This document shows positions 1 to 15,458 of a stretch of 64,000 nucleotides of DNA, one piece after another (positions within the stretch are counted from its first letter, which is position 1; every line of letters begins with the position of its first letter). Source of the DNA: Aliikangiella coralliicola. GTDB taxonomy: Bacteria > Pseudomonadota > Gammaproteobacteria > Enterobacterales > Kangiellaceae. The DNA is taken from the NCBI RefSeq assembly GCF_007004725.1, contig NZ_ML660161.1, positions 124,001 to 188,000 on the forward strand, given 5' to 3'. Both the position numbers and the translations under genes were made by a program. The notes under the pieces are model-generated. The model was not told the origin of the DNA and made no database searches. It saw nothing but the letters and a program-made list of their open reading frames with translations.

Positions 1-67
1 AATATTCCGCCTTTGTTTTTTCTGAGTATTTCTGATCTAGCGTACCTGGATTGAGTTGGACACTAAA

Positions 68-667
68 TTATTCAGTTAACTGATTACTCGTAAAACACTT
101 TCGACTGCTAAATTGCTGATAAAATTTTTCTATTGTCGGATATCCTTCTCGCCAGTTAATGTCTGAATGACGAAAATCCAGGTAAGCCAGTGCACTCAAT
201 AAGTTGATGTGCAACACGGTAAATTCGTCAGGCAGAATCGCTAATCGAGTTTCGATATCTTTTAGCGTTCGTGAGATGGCATTGTTATATCGCTGCCACC
301 AGAATTCAGACTTAATGCCATCTTTATCGCGTAAAAACTCGATACGTCTGGCGACGCTAACGTCAATGAGCCCTGAGCAAATTGAGTAAAATGTTTTCAG
401 TCGCCAGTCGGCATAAATTGGATTAAATAATTCTCCGCCGGTATGGGTAGCATCAAGATAGTCGCAAATCACTTCGCTGTCAGCAATGGTTTCGCCGTCA
501 GCAACCAGGCATGGCACTTTCCCTAACGGGCTGGCCGCTAGAAAAGATTCCTTATCCTCAAACGGGTGGGCTTCGATAAAGTTAATTTGCGCTTCAATTC
601 CAATCTCTGATATAACCATTCTAACGCAATTAGCGTAAGGCGAGGATTTGGTGTAGTAAAACTCCAC
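68..667 (-). CDS. Glutathione S-transferase family protein
   Basis: Product of 199 residues with the two-domain GST layout. The N-terminal thioredoxin-like half shows the SSPYANCVRM helix-start motif (residues 8-17), a cis-proline at P52 in GKVPCLV and the acidic/Ser pair at 63-64 that contacts the gamma-glutamyl group of glutathione in this family. The C-terminal half is helical. Members conjugate glutathione to electrophiles or act as glutathione-dependent reductases or isomerases in the cytosol; the substrate cannot be told. Translation begins at a GTG preceded by AAGGAG at good spacing. It is a lone gene at the left edge with no obvious operon partner. Maleylacetoacetate isomerase is a GST, but this protein is 25 kb from hmgA and does not show that subfamily's signature clearly. 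Confidence 0.85.
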   Translation of the reverse strand: MEFYYTKSSPYANCVRMVISEIGIEAQINFIEAHPFEDKESFLAASPLGKVPCLVADGETIADSEVICDYLDATHTGGELFNPIYADWRLKTFYSICSGLIDVSVARRIEFLRDKDGIKSEFWWQRYNNAISRTLKDIETRLAILPDEFTVLHINLLSALAYLDFRHSDINWREGYPTIEKFYQQFSSRKCFTSNQLTE

Positions 668-812
668 GATAGCTCCTTTTTATTTTGAATCTGCTGTTTT
701 AGACAAATCGAAGTTGCTGGATTGGTTTTGGCCAATCGTTGTTTGCTAATATTGTTAGCTAAATGATCTGATCTGTTTGAAACCCATTATTTGAATAGGC
801 ATTATAAACCCA

Positions 813-1322
813 ATGGAAAGCGAAGCAGAAGCTAAAGCCGCAGAAAATACCGATAACCCTTATCAATCGCCGCAATCACAAATTGGGGTTGAGTTTGAGC
901 CCGAGACTTATCAAGGAAGTATCTATAATATATTATCGATCGCCGTGGCGACTTTATTTGGTTCTGTGCTGGCTGCCGGGTTATTACTGCAAAGTAATTT
1001 TGAAAAGTTTGGGCAAAAGCGACAAGCGATTGTTACACTCTTTTTAACAATTATCGCGACTATCGGATTGTTGTTTGCCAGCCTGTTTATCGACTACCCT
1101 TCTTCGTTACTTTATTTGCTGATCAATTTTTTAGCTGCGGTCATTGTATTACCACTCACAGGCTTTCTTCAGGGAAAGTCGATAGACGATCATGAGTATT
1201 CCGATCGACCGTTCCATTCCATATTTCGCGCAATCGGCATAGGATTGGTTTGTATGATTGGATTAGGCGTGATGTTGATGACCGCACTAATGTTGTATCT
1301 AAACTTTGCGCAACCTTATTAA
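813..1322 (+). CDS. Small integral membrane protein with N-terminal NPYQSP motif
   Basis: Product of 169 residues. A charged, Ala/Glu-rich N-terminus carries the NPYQSP motif (residues 15-20) that recurs at the start of many unrelated bacterial membrane proteins. About four hydrophobic segments follow, at roughly 38-58, 71-92, 97-117 and 139-163. No catalytic motif or known transporter signature is visible, so the function is unknown. It lies between a divergent GST gene and the convergent GH63 gene, and the DNA just beyond its stop is occupied by a 17-bp tandem repeat. Confidence 0.7.
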   Translation: MESEAEAKAAENTDNPYQSPQSQIGVEFEPETYQGSIYNILSIAVATLFGSVLAAGLLLQSNFEKFGQKRQAIVTLFLTIIATIGLLFASLFIDYPSSLLYLLINFLAAVIVLPLTGFLQGKSIDDHEYSDRPFHSIFRAIGIGLVCMIGLGVMLMTALMLYLNFAQPY

Positions 1323-1352
1323 CCTGAACTCGGGTTTACTAATTCGTTATTG

Positions 1353-3923
<2,571 letters not shown>

Positions 3924-4083
3924 TTATTTTAATTTCTATATCCTAGCATTTTTACTGTTGGTTTATCTAGCTTAACTTAGTGTAAAAATAAGAGATTTCC
4001 CATTTTTTAGCCAGCATGTATGGTCCCGGTATCATTTTTTATCGAGAAGAATATGATTGAAGAAATATTTAATTGTATGATAA

Positions 4084-4118
4084 ATATTGCAATATGGCGG
4101 CTAGTTATTGTATAACTA
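4084..4118. promoter_or_regulatory. Two adjacent palindromes upstream of the TonB receptor gene
   Basis: ATATTGCAATAT (4084-4095) is a perfect 12-bp palindrome. TAGTTAT-TGT-ATAACTA (4102-4118) has perfect 7-bp arms. Both lie 74-108 bp before the receptor start, in the 289-bp divergent spacer with the GH63 gene. They could be operators for one or two regulators; no consensus match is claimed. Confidence 0.45.
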
Positions 4119-4191
4119 CCAATCTCAAATTGGGTTTCATAGAAAAAATGAATGACTTGATGATTGAATCAGGCTTCGTAGGGGGAAAATC

Positions 4192-6969
4192 ATGAACAAT
4201 AAAGAGCATAAGTTGCGGCTGTTGCCCGCGATGATTATGTTGAATCTAGGAGTAATCAGTACAAACGTCTTCGCTGCAGAATCTGCTGATAGTACGCAGA
4301 ACTCGGCCAATGAAAGCGTAGTTAATCAGGAAGAGGTTGCGGAAGATGAAAATAAGATAGTCGTTGTCGGTATCAGGGGTAGTCTGGAAAAATCCATGGA
4401 CACCAAGCGAGAAGCCAAGACCTTTATCGACGCGATTACCGCCGAAGATATTGGTAAGTTTCCTGATCAAAATGTTGCCGAGTCATTACAGCGAATTGCT
4501 GGTGTTGCTATTGACCGTGAAGGTGGCGAAGGTCAGTTAGTCAGTGTGCGTGGCCTTGGTTCGGAGTTCAACACCACGCTACTCAATGGCCGTTCTTTAG
4601 CATCAATCAGCGGTGGCCGAGGGTTTAGCTTTGATGTGATTGCATCGGAATTGATTAGCGGCGCACAGGTTCACAAAACCCAGTCGGCCAGTATGGTTGA
4701 GGGGGCTTCCGGTGCGACGATTAACCTGGACTCTTTTAAACCTTTGGATATCAAAGGTTTTCGAGCTGTTGGTAGCGCCAAATTTCTACATGATCGAATG
4801 ACCGATACCACTAAACCGCAGGTGTCGGGACTAATCAGTAATACCTTCGCAGACGAAACTTTCGGAGTACTACTCTCTTTTGCACGAACTGATCGGGAGT
4901 ATCGTTCTGACCAGGCGCAAAATGGCGGATTTTATCAAACTGACCTGAGCTTTGAAGATCCGAATAACCCGGGTCAAATGATAGAAATGGCAGATGTAAC
5001 TATGCCGCGAAACTATGATCAAATTGCTAAGTTGGAAACCCGTGAACGTACCGGAGGTACTGTGGTATTCCAATACAAGCCGACTGAAGATATTACTTTG
5101 ACCGCTGATTACCTGGTTTCAAAATATGACGTTGGTTATTCCGAGCATACACTCGCCCATTGGTTTGATACCGACTGGATCGCCGGCGCTTCGTTAGATT
5201 CAAACCGAACTGCCGTTACTCTCGATTTTCTGGGGGAAAGAGGCGGAAAAACGGACTATTTGAATCGAGAGTCTACCCGCCCTACCGAGACCGATCTATA
5301 TGGTTTTAATATGGAGTGGAATGTTGGTAGTACATTGCAGCTAGCAGCGGATATTTATCGTTCGACTGCAGTATCTGATAATTTCGATGGCTGGACCGAT
5401 ACCGTTGCCGGGGTAAGAAACGATTATTCCTATGACAATTCCACTAATGCGCCCTTACCCACCTTAACTTTCCAAGAACAGCTCGATGCTAATAACCTGT
5501 TAGGCGGTTGGGGAGAAAGAGGTGGCTCGTATATTTCCGATGAAATTACCGAGGCGAAAGTGTCCGGTGAATGGGATGTCAATGTGGGTCCATTGGTGAG
5601 TGTCAGCTTTGGTGCGTCCAGTTCAGAGCGAGAGTTAAACACCAGAAATGGTAGTACGCCGTGGCCGCTAGTGTGCTTACTGGGGTGTTTCGGTGATGTC
5701 ACTATGCCGGCCAGTATGTTCAGTTTATACGATGCAGATGGTTTTCTTTCTGCCGTTGACGGTAACCCGGTTCAGCAATGGCTGACCTTTAGCTCGGCAG
5801 AGTTTTTTAATTTTGCAGCAAGTGAAGAAGCAATAAGCCAGTTTTCAGCAGAAGACCAGGTATGGATCCGCGAGGCGATTGCCGCTAATCCGAATTTTAC
5901 AGCCGAGGAACGCACCTGGAATAATAACTTTGCGGTCAAAGAAGAAGTGACCTCCTTCTATACAGACTTTTTTCTGGAGCAAGATAATTGGTCCGCGTTA
6001 TTGGGGTTGCGGTATATCAAAAATACCACGACCGGTATAGGAACGCAGTTTTATCTAATTGACCTTGAACCGTCTGTTACCGATCCTAATACACTGGGTG
6101 GTGTTTACTCCGATGACACCCTGCCTATCAATCTTAAAAGTGAATACAGCAAAGTATTGCCCAGTCTCAATCTGAAAGTTGATTTAACCGATGATTGGAT
6201 TACTCGTTTTGCTTATTCAAAAAGTATGACACGTCCAGACATTGGCAAGATGAGCCCAAGAACTTCTTATAACGATGGGCATATCGATGACTTGACAGGT
6301 TCGGGCGGTAATCCCGCACTTAATCCTTACGAGTCCAAAAACTATGATATTGGTTTGGAATGGTATTACGGTGATGCTAGCTACGCGTCAATAGCCTATT
6401 ACGAAAAACGAATTGACGGGTACATTGAAGACGAAGAAAGTATCGAAACGATCACGTTACCAAGTGGCACCTATACCTACACTATTTCTCGCCCGTTCAA
6501 TGTTAATACCGCAAAAATAACTGGGCAGGAACTAATCATTCAACATATGTTTGATAATTTACCAGAGCCACTAGACGGTCTTGGTGTCATTTTAAATATG
6601 ACATTTGTTGATGGGGAGTCGTCTGAAGATGAACCGAATAAACCTTTCCAGGTTGGGTTGGGTGATTCGCAAAACTTGATTTTGTTTTATGAAAAAAATG
6701 ATTTTCAAGCGCGAATTGCCTACAACAACCGAGATGAGTTTTTTCAATATTGGCGTGGCGGATCTTATCAGCATCCTGTTTATGTAAAAGACTATGCCCA
6801 ATTTGATGTGAGTGCCAGTTATGATATTAATGAAAATTTCCAGATTTTCTTTGAGGGAATTAATGTCACTAATGAAACTTATGAAAAAAGGGCGACGTTT
6901 GAAAATCAGATGATGTCAATTACTGAGACAGGTCCACGTTACGCGATTGGTGTGAGAGCTTCGTTTTAA
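4192..6969 (+). CDS. TonB-dependent receptor (Xanthomonas/Caulobacter-type)
   Basis: Product of 925 residues, an outer-membrane active transporter. Signal peptide at about 1-28. A Glu/Asp-rich stretch leads into a TonB-box-like segment (KIVVVGIRGSL, about 54-65). The plug domain shows KFPDQNVAESLQRIAG, REGGEGQLVSVRG and TLLNGR, followed by a roughly 22-stranded beta-barrel ending in the terminal aromatic (RASF). The plug sequence is of the large receptor type (TIGR01782-like) that typically imports oligosaccharides in Xanthomonas, Caulobacter and marine gammaproteobacteria. The start is preceded by a GGGGGA ribosome site. It is divergent from the GH63 alpha-glucosidase and convergent with the halogenase-lactonase-beta-galactosidase operon, so a galactose-containing oligosaccharide is the likely ligand (inference). 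A terminator follows. Confidence 0.92.
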   Translation: MNNKEHKLRLLPAMIMLNLGVISTNVFAAESADSTQNSANESVVNQEEVAEDENKIVVVGIRGSLEKSMDTKREAKTFIDAITAEDIGKFPDQNVAESLQRIAGVAIDREGGEGQLVSVRGLGSEFNTTLLNGRSLASISGGRGFSFDVIASELISGAQVHKTQSASMVEGASGATINLDSFKPLDIKGFRAVGSAKFLHDRMTDTTKPQVSGLISNTFADETFGVLLSFARTDREYRSDQAQNGGFYQTDLSFEDPNNPGQMIEMADVTMPRNYDQIAKLETRERTGGTVVFQYKPTEDITLTADYLVSKYDVGYSEHTLAHWFDTDWIAGASLDSNRTAVTLDFLGERGGKTDYLNRESTRPTETDLYGFNMEWNVGSTLQLAADIYRSTAVSDNFDGWTDTVAGVRNDYSYDNSTNAPLPTLTFQEQLDANNLLGGWGERGGSYISDEITEAKVSGEWDVNVGPLVSVSFGASSSERELNTRNGSTPWPLVCLLGCFGDVTMPASMFSLYDADGFLSAVDGNPVQQWLTFSSAEFFNFAASEEAISQFSAEDQVWIREAIAANPNFTAEERTWNNNFAVKEEVTSFYTDFFLEQDNWSALLGLRYIKNTTTGIGTQFYLIDLEPSVTDPNTLGGVYSDDTLPINLKSEYSKVLPSLNLKVDLTDDWITRFAYSKSMTRPDIGKMSPRTSYNDGHIDDLTGSGGNPALNPYESKNYDIGLEWYYGDASYASIAYYEKRIDGYIEDEESIETITLPSGTYTYTISRPFNVNTAKITGQELIIQHMFDNLPEPLDGLGVILNMTFVDGESSEDEPNKPFQVGLGDSQNLILFYEKNDFQARIAYNNRDEFFQYWRGGSYQHPVYVKDYAQFDVSASYDINENFQIFFEGINVTNETYEKRATFENQMMSITETGPRYAIGVRASF

Positions 6970-6999
6970 TCCTTGTGTTCGTCGCCCGAGCATTTTTAC

Positions 7000-7023
7000 A
7001 GGCGGACTTGTCCGCCTTTTTTT
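7000..7023 (+). terminator. Rho-independent terminator of the TonB receptor gene
   Basis: AGGCGGA-CTTG-TCCGCCT hairpin followed by a run of T. It lies 31 bp after the receptor stop codon and before the convergent halogenase gene. Confidence 0.85.
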
Positions 7024-7064
7024 ATGCTTGAATTATTGCTTCGAATTCGAATTAACTGATTGTA

Positions 7065-8594
7065 CTATCGAGCGGTCATTGATTTGATTAATTCACGATT
7101 GGTTGGTACTAGTGCAGCGAGTTTTTCGGTTCGGCTGGCCATGATTTGTAAATTTTTAATCGCTTCCTGGGTTTCGAATTTAGACGAGTTGAGGTGACTG
7201 GGCTGGGTTAGGAAGTTCATGCCATATAATATGTACTGATAGCTAGCCACAGGAAACATATCGTAGGGGTTCATAAATCCATTGTCTAACGGGGGTTGGT
7301 TTTCCCAAAGTCGTAACAAATTTTTTAATGTGTCAGACATTGACTGACTTTTTCTGTTATCAATCCAGAATTCAGAGTCATTTCTTTTTGACAAGCAATA
7401 GTGCAGTTTTAGAAAGTCGATAATGAGTTGCCAGCGTTGTAAAAATATTTGGTTAAAATTCTCAGCGACAACATCCATACTTGAATGAGAAACCGGTAAA
7501 TGTTCTGCGATCATTCTGGCTGAGAGTTCAATCATTCCTAATGCGGAAGCCTCAAGGGGTTCTACAAAGCCCGCTGACAGACCAACTGCGATACAGTTTT
7601 TTACCCAAAATTTTTGCGCATGTCCTGGCTCAAATCGAATTTCTCTGAATTGAAAATCATTAATGTTATTAACATTTGGTCTTAGGTAGTCTTCAAGTTG
7701 TTTTGCGGCGTTTTCGACTGAAATGTGATTGCTTGAAAAAACATGGCCGATTCCGCGCCTGGAGGGTAATCCGATATCCCAAATCCAGCCGGCTTGTTGT
7801 GCAACTGAACGCGTCATTGAAGCGATTGGCGAGCTCGGTTTTTGATAAGGAACCTGGACTGCCAATGCACGGTCTACAAAAAGAGTATCTTTACAGCTTT
7901 TAAATGGAATACCAAAGTGTTGCCTAAGCAGGATTGAAGAAATACCACTACAGTCAATAAATAAGTCACCTTCGATCTCATTGTTTTGCTGGGTTTTTAG
8001 TGAAGTGATATTACCTTGTTCATTCGTATTCACTCCCTGAACATTGTCAACAATATGTCGCACTTTTAATTTACGCGTGCAATGCTTTTTTAAAAATGTT
8101 GAGAATTTTGCTGCATCAAGATGATAAGCATAGTTTTCTAAGGCATTAAATTCCGGCGAGTTCAATTGCTTCGGTGCGAGAGAGAGTTCGTCTAAATAGC
8201 ATTGTGTCGTAATACTTTCGGCGTAAGATTTACTGTTGCTATTTCTTAACCAACGGGCAATTAACCCTCCTTGTTGGCTTCGGTGTGGATAGCTAAAAGG
8301 ATGGTAATAGACATCGTCATTTCGTCCGCTAATCCAGCGTTCAAATTTAATCCCTTGCTTAAACGAAACGTCACATTCTCTAACAAATTCGCGCTCTGAA
8401 ATACCCATGGTTTTTATGGTATTGACCATGCTGGGCCAAGTGCCCTCGCCAACACCTATAGTTGGAATATCGGGGGATTCAACAAGGGTAACTTCTATCG
8501 ACTGATTGTTATCAGCGCGGTGTCTGGCGGCAATAATCCCTGCAGAAATCCAACCGGCGGTTCCTCCCCCGACGATAACAATTGATTTTATCAT
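7065..8594 (-). CDS. Flavin-dependent tryptophan-halogenase family protein
   Basis: Product of 509 residues. FAD-binding GGGTAGW sits at residues 9-15. The catalytic lysine that forms the chloramine in PrnA/RebH-type enzymes is present at K79 (FKQGIKF), and the glutamate region (FVEPLEAS) is present. The diagnostic WxWxIP motif is modified: GWIWDIGLP at 269-277 has Gly where the Pro is expected and a Pro two places later. Members use FADH2, O2 and halide to halogenate aromatics. Many family members sit beside TonB receptors in glycan loci and their substrates are unknown. Here it is the third gene of an apparent operon, beta-galactosidase then lactonase (39 bp upstream) then this gene. It needs a flavin reductase; fre lies far away at 34 kb. 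Confidence 0.85.
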   Translation of the reverse strand: MIKSIVIVGGGTAGWISAGIIAARHRADNNQSIEVTLVESPDIPTIGVGEGTWPSMVNTIKTMGISEREFVRECDVSFKQGIKFERWISGRNDDVYYHPFSYPHRSQQGGLIARWLRNSNSKSYAESITTQCYLDELSLAPKQLNSPEFNALENYAYHLDAAKFSTFLKKHCTRKLKVRHIVDNVQGVNTNEQGNITSLKTQQNNEIEGDLFIDCSGISSILLRQHFGIPFKSCKDTLFVDRALAVQVPYQKPSSPIASMTRSVAQQAGWIWDIGLPSRRGIGHVFSSNHISVENAAKQLEDYLRPNVNNINDFQFREIRFEPGHAQKFWVKNCIAVGLSAGFVEPLEASALGMIELSARMIAEHLPVSHSSMDVVAENFNQIFLQRWQLIIDFLKLHYCLSKRNDSEFWIDNRKSQSMSDTLKNLLRLWENQPPLDNGFMNPYDMFPVASYQYILYGMNFLTQPSHLNSSKFETQEAIKNLQIMASRTEKLAALVPTNRELIKSMTAR

Positions 8595-8633
8595 GATATT
8601 TTCTCAGGCATTATTTCATCGATAGCGTGAGCA

Positions 8634-12769
<4,136 letters not shown>

Positions 12770-12821
12770 TTATTTGTAGCATTTATAATACATTTAAGGT
12801 ATTTTATAAGAAGATTGATTC

Positions 12822-12833
12822 TTTGTATACGAA
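12822..12833. promoter_or_regulatory. Candidate operator between lacZ and the galactose symporter
   Basis: TTTGTATACGAA contains the self-complementary core GTATAC with matching TT/AA flanks (one central-flank mismatch). It sits in the 164-bp divergent spacer, 67 bp before the symporter start. FadR-type regulators such as DgoR bind short GT-N-AC palindromes, so the gene at 14594 is the natural candidate regulator. This is inferred from symmetry and position only. Confidence 0.4.
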
Positions 12834-12900
12834 ATATAAAATATTTGTGGCGCAAATATAATAGGTTTGTATAAAAAACGTAAAAGGTTCGTGGTAGGGC

Positions 12901-14457
12901 ATGGAACAACTTTCTTCATTAGATTTGGGTATTTTCGGCGGTTATATCGTTATTTTGATTGTGATCGCCTGGTTAGTGTCAAAAGAAAAGAAAGGGCATC
13001 AAAAAAATGCCAATGATTACTTTATGGCGAGTAATAGTTTGCCGTGGTGGGCAATTGGCTCGTCCTTGATCGCGGCCAATATTTCAGCTGAGCAAATTAT
13101 CGGGATGTCGGGCTCTGGTTATGCCATTGGGCTTGCCATTGCCTCGTATGAGTGGATGGCAGCAATTACTTTGTTGATTGTTGGAAAATATTTTCTGCCG
13201 ATATTTTTAAAGCAGAAAATCTATACGATGCCGCAATTTTTGGAGAAACGCTATGACAACAGGGTCAGGACAACATTAGCTGTCTTTTGGTTAGGTGTTT
13301 ATGTTTTTGTTAATTTAACCTCAGTATTATGGCTGGGTGCATTGGCGATCAATACTATCACCGGCGTTGATATGGGTTATGGACTCTTATTTTTAGCGGT
13401 CTTGTCAATTACCTATTCACTATACGGAGGTCTTAAGGCGATTGCCTTTACCGATATTATCCAGGTTGTTGTTCTGGTATGCGGTGGGCTGTTATTAACT
13501 TATTTGTCGTTAGATTTGTTAGCCGAAGGGAATGGTGTACTGGCAGGATTTTCTGTACTGCTGGAAAAAAGCCCGGAAAAATTCGATATGATATTGAGTA
13601 CTGATAACCCCCATTATATGAGCCTTCCAGGTATATCGGTGCTAGTCGGTGGAATGTGGGTTATGAACCTTTCCTACTGGGGATTTAACCAATATATTAT
13701 TCAACGTACGCTGGCCGCGAAAAATTTGGCTGAAGCTCAAAAAGGCATTGTTTTTGCCTCTTTTCTTAAACTATTGATGCCCATTATCGTGGTATTACCG
13801 GGGATTGCGGCGTTTTCGTTAGCGCCTGGATTAGAACCGGCGGATAAAGCTTATCCTGAATTGATGAACCTGATGCCTTCTGGGATCAAAGGTCTTATTT
13901 TTGCGGCGTTGGTCGCTGCTATTGTTTCCTCACTAGGTTCGATGTCCAATAGCATTTCTACCATTTTTACAATGGATATATACGCTAATTACGCGAAAGA
14001 CAAAGATGACAAACACTATTTGATGGTTGGCCGATTGATCAGTATTCTAGCGATGTTGATTGCGGTTATTTGCGCTAAACCATTGCTGGGAAATCTTGAT
14101 CAGGCGTTTCAATATATTCAAGAGTTCACCGGATTTTTTACACCGGGAATTGTTGCATTATTTTTGGCGGGGATGTTCTGGAAACATGCGACAGCGAATG
14201 GTGCCTTGTTTTCGGCAATTGGCTCCGCGGTTTTCAGTTTTGTGTTAAAAATTTCTGTTCCCTGGTTGCCCTTTATCGACAGGGTCGGTGTTGTGTTTTT
14301 AGCGTGCGTCGCGACAATTATCATCGTTTCCAAAATTGAAAACAGGGCGCAAGATTCCTGGGTAACGAATTTAAACTATAAGACTTCCAAAGGCTATAAT
14401 CTATCAACTGTGGCAGTGGTTTGTATATTAGGCGCACTCTATACTACCTGGTGGTAG
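12901..14457 (+). CDS. Sodium/galactose symporter (SSS family, vSGLT-like)
   Basis: Product of 518 residues with about 14 membrane segments. It imports a sugar with Na+ across the inner membrane. Similarity to Vibrio vSGLT is close enough to place ligand residues: N60 and Q65 (AANISAEQ), E84 (ASYEW), N256 with the gate residues Y259 and W260 (NLSYWGFNQY), and K290 (FLKLLMP). All are four positions before their vSGLT counterparts. These side chains bind galactose in vSGLT, so galactose (or glucose) is the likely substrate. It lies 164 bp from the divergent lacZ operon and directly upstream of the FadR-type regulator and galactose-oxidation genes. It starts at ATG after a weak GGTAGGG. Confidence 0.9.
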   Translation: MEQLSSLDLGIFGGYIVILIVIAWLVSKEKKGHQKNANDYFMASNSLPWWAIGSSLIAANISAEQIIGMSGSGYAIGLAIASYEWMAAITLLIVGKYFLPIFLKQKIYTMPQFLEKRYDNRVRTTLAVFWLGVYVFVNLTSVLWLGALAINTITGVDMGYGLLFLAVLSITYSLYGGLKAIAFTDIIQVVVLVCGGLLLTYLSLDLLAEGNGVLAGFSVLLEKSPEKFDMILSTDNPHYMSLPGISVLVGGMWVMNLSYWGFNQYIIQRTLAAKNLAEAQKGIVFASFLKLLMPIIVVLPGIAAFSLAPGLEPADKAYPELMNLMPSGIKGLIFAALVAAIVSSLGSMSNSISTIFTMDIYANYAKDKDDKHYLMVGRLISILAMLIAVICAKPLLGNLDQAFQYIQEFTGFFTPGIVALFLAGMFWKHATANGALFSAIGSAVFSFVLKISVPWLPFIDRVGVVFLACVATIIIVSKIENRAQDSWVTNLNYKTSKGYNLSTVAVVCILGALYTTWW

Positions 14458-14593
14458 GTTGTTAACAGCAAAGACAAGATTGCGATAACAGCGGGGGACG
14501 AGGATCTTTGAGTGAAAGTCTTTTTAGATCTGGCGCGTAACTACTATCTCAATTATGATACATATATTATTAAAAGTGATGTAATTCTAATCA

Positions 14594-15295
14594 ATGATAA
14601 AAATGTCAGAGAGTCGTAACTTAACCCATTATTTGGTTAATGAACTGGGGTCGGCCATTGTTAAGGGAGACTATTCGATTGAGGATGGACTGCCTTCGGA
14701 AGCTGAAATATGCGAAAGATATGAAATCAGCCGAACAGCGACCCGAGAAGCGGTGAAGATGCTGTCGGCCAAGGGACTGATTGTATCTAGGCCGAAAAAG
14801 GGCATCACCATTCAAGCGAAAGAGAAATGGAATATGTTTGACACTGATGTGTTGAACTGGATTCTGATGAGCACGCCCAGTCTGGAGTCTTTGCGCGATT
14901 TTACTCAGCTTCGCCTGGCGATTGAGCCTGAGGCGGCTTCTCTGGCGGCGAAAACTGCCAATGAGTCTGATATCAAGCGTATCGAAACCGCACTCTTTAG
15001 AATGAGAAAGGCCGAAGAAGGCCTGGATGATGCGCTTGACGCTGACATTGAGTTTCATTCCAGTCTGTTACTGGCTAGCCAGAACCCATTTTTCATTCAA
15101 TTAAGAAGCTTTATTGAAACAGCTCTCAGGGTCAGCATTCGTTTTACCAATCAGTTGAAAGGGGTTCCCACTGCCAATTTCAGCGATCACAATGCGATCT
15201 TTCTAGCCGTTGTGGCGCGAGATCCTGAAAAAGCCCATGCTGCGAGTCGCAAAATACTGATTGAAGCCTTGGACTTAATCGAGCATCAATTGTAA
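14594..15295 (+). CDS. dgoR: GntR/FadR-type transcriptional regulator (DgoR-like)
   Basis: Product of 233 residues. An N-terminal winged helix of GntR type (GLPSEAEICERYEISRTATREAVKML, about 27-55) is followed by an all-helical FCD ligand domain with the family's metal-ligand pattern (DADIEFH, then SDHNAI). Position at the head of galactonate genes and the subfamily suggest a DgoR-like repressor that responds to galactonate or a KDGal intermediate; the ligand is inferred. A second ATG three codons later (MSESRN) is an equally possible start, as no strong ribosome site precedes either. Likely targets are its own operon and the divergent lacZ/symporter promoters. Confidence 0.82.
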   Translation: MIKMSESRNLTHYLVNELGSAIVKGDYSIEDGLPSEAEICERYEISRTATREAVKMLSAKGLIVSRPKKGITIQAKEKWNMFDTDVLNWILMSTPSLESLRDFTQLRLAIEPEAASLAAKTANESDIKRIETALFRMRKAEEGLDDALDADIEFHSSLLLASQNPFFIQLRSFIETALRVSIRFTNQLKGVPTANFSDHNAIFLAVVARDPEKAHAASRKILIEALDLIEHQL

Positions 15296-15307
15296 AGGTT
15301 AATAAAA

Positions 15308-15402
15308 ATCTGGACTGTTTTTGATGAGTCCAGACGAAATAATTCATTCTTTATACCAACTTTAATGACACTTTCAAAAAGATCATTGTGAGTCTTTTTG
15401 AA
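15308..15402 (+). promoter_or_regulatory. Two inverted repeats in the leader of the galactose-dehydrogenase operon
   Basis: TCTGGACT/AGTCCAGA (arms 15309-15316 and 15327-15334, 10-nt loop) follows the dgoR stop without a T run. TTCAAAAAGA/TCTTTTTGAA (15373-15382 and 15393-15402, 10-nt loop) follows 38 bp later. Both are perfect. They may be a weak terminator plus an operator or mRNA hairpin before the dehydrogenase start at 15459. Confidence 0.5.
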
Positions 15403-15458
15403 TATATTGTATTATATATAGTATGTTTTATGCAAAGTACTGTTCTCGGGAGTATTAG

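Noticed and set aside
4192-6969. Siderophore receptor
   Set aside because: No iron-uptake or siderophore genes nearby; plug type and glycosidase neighbours fit sugar import better.
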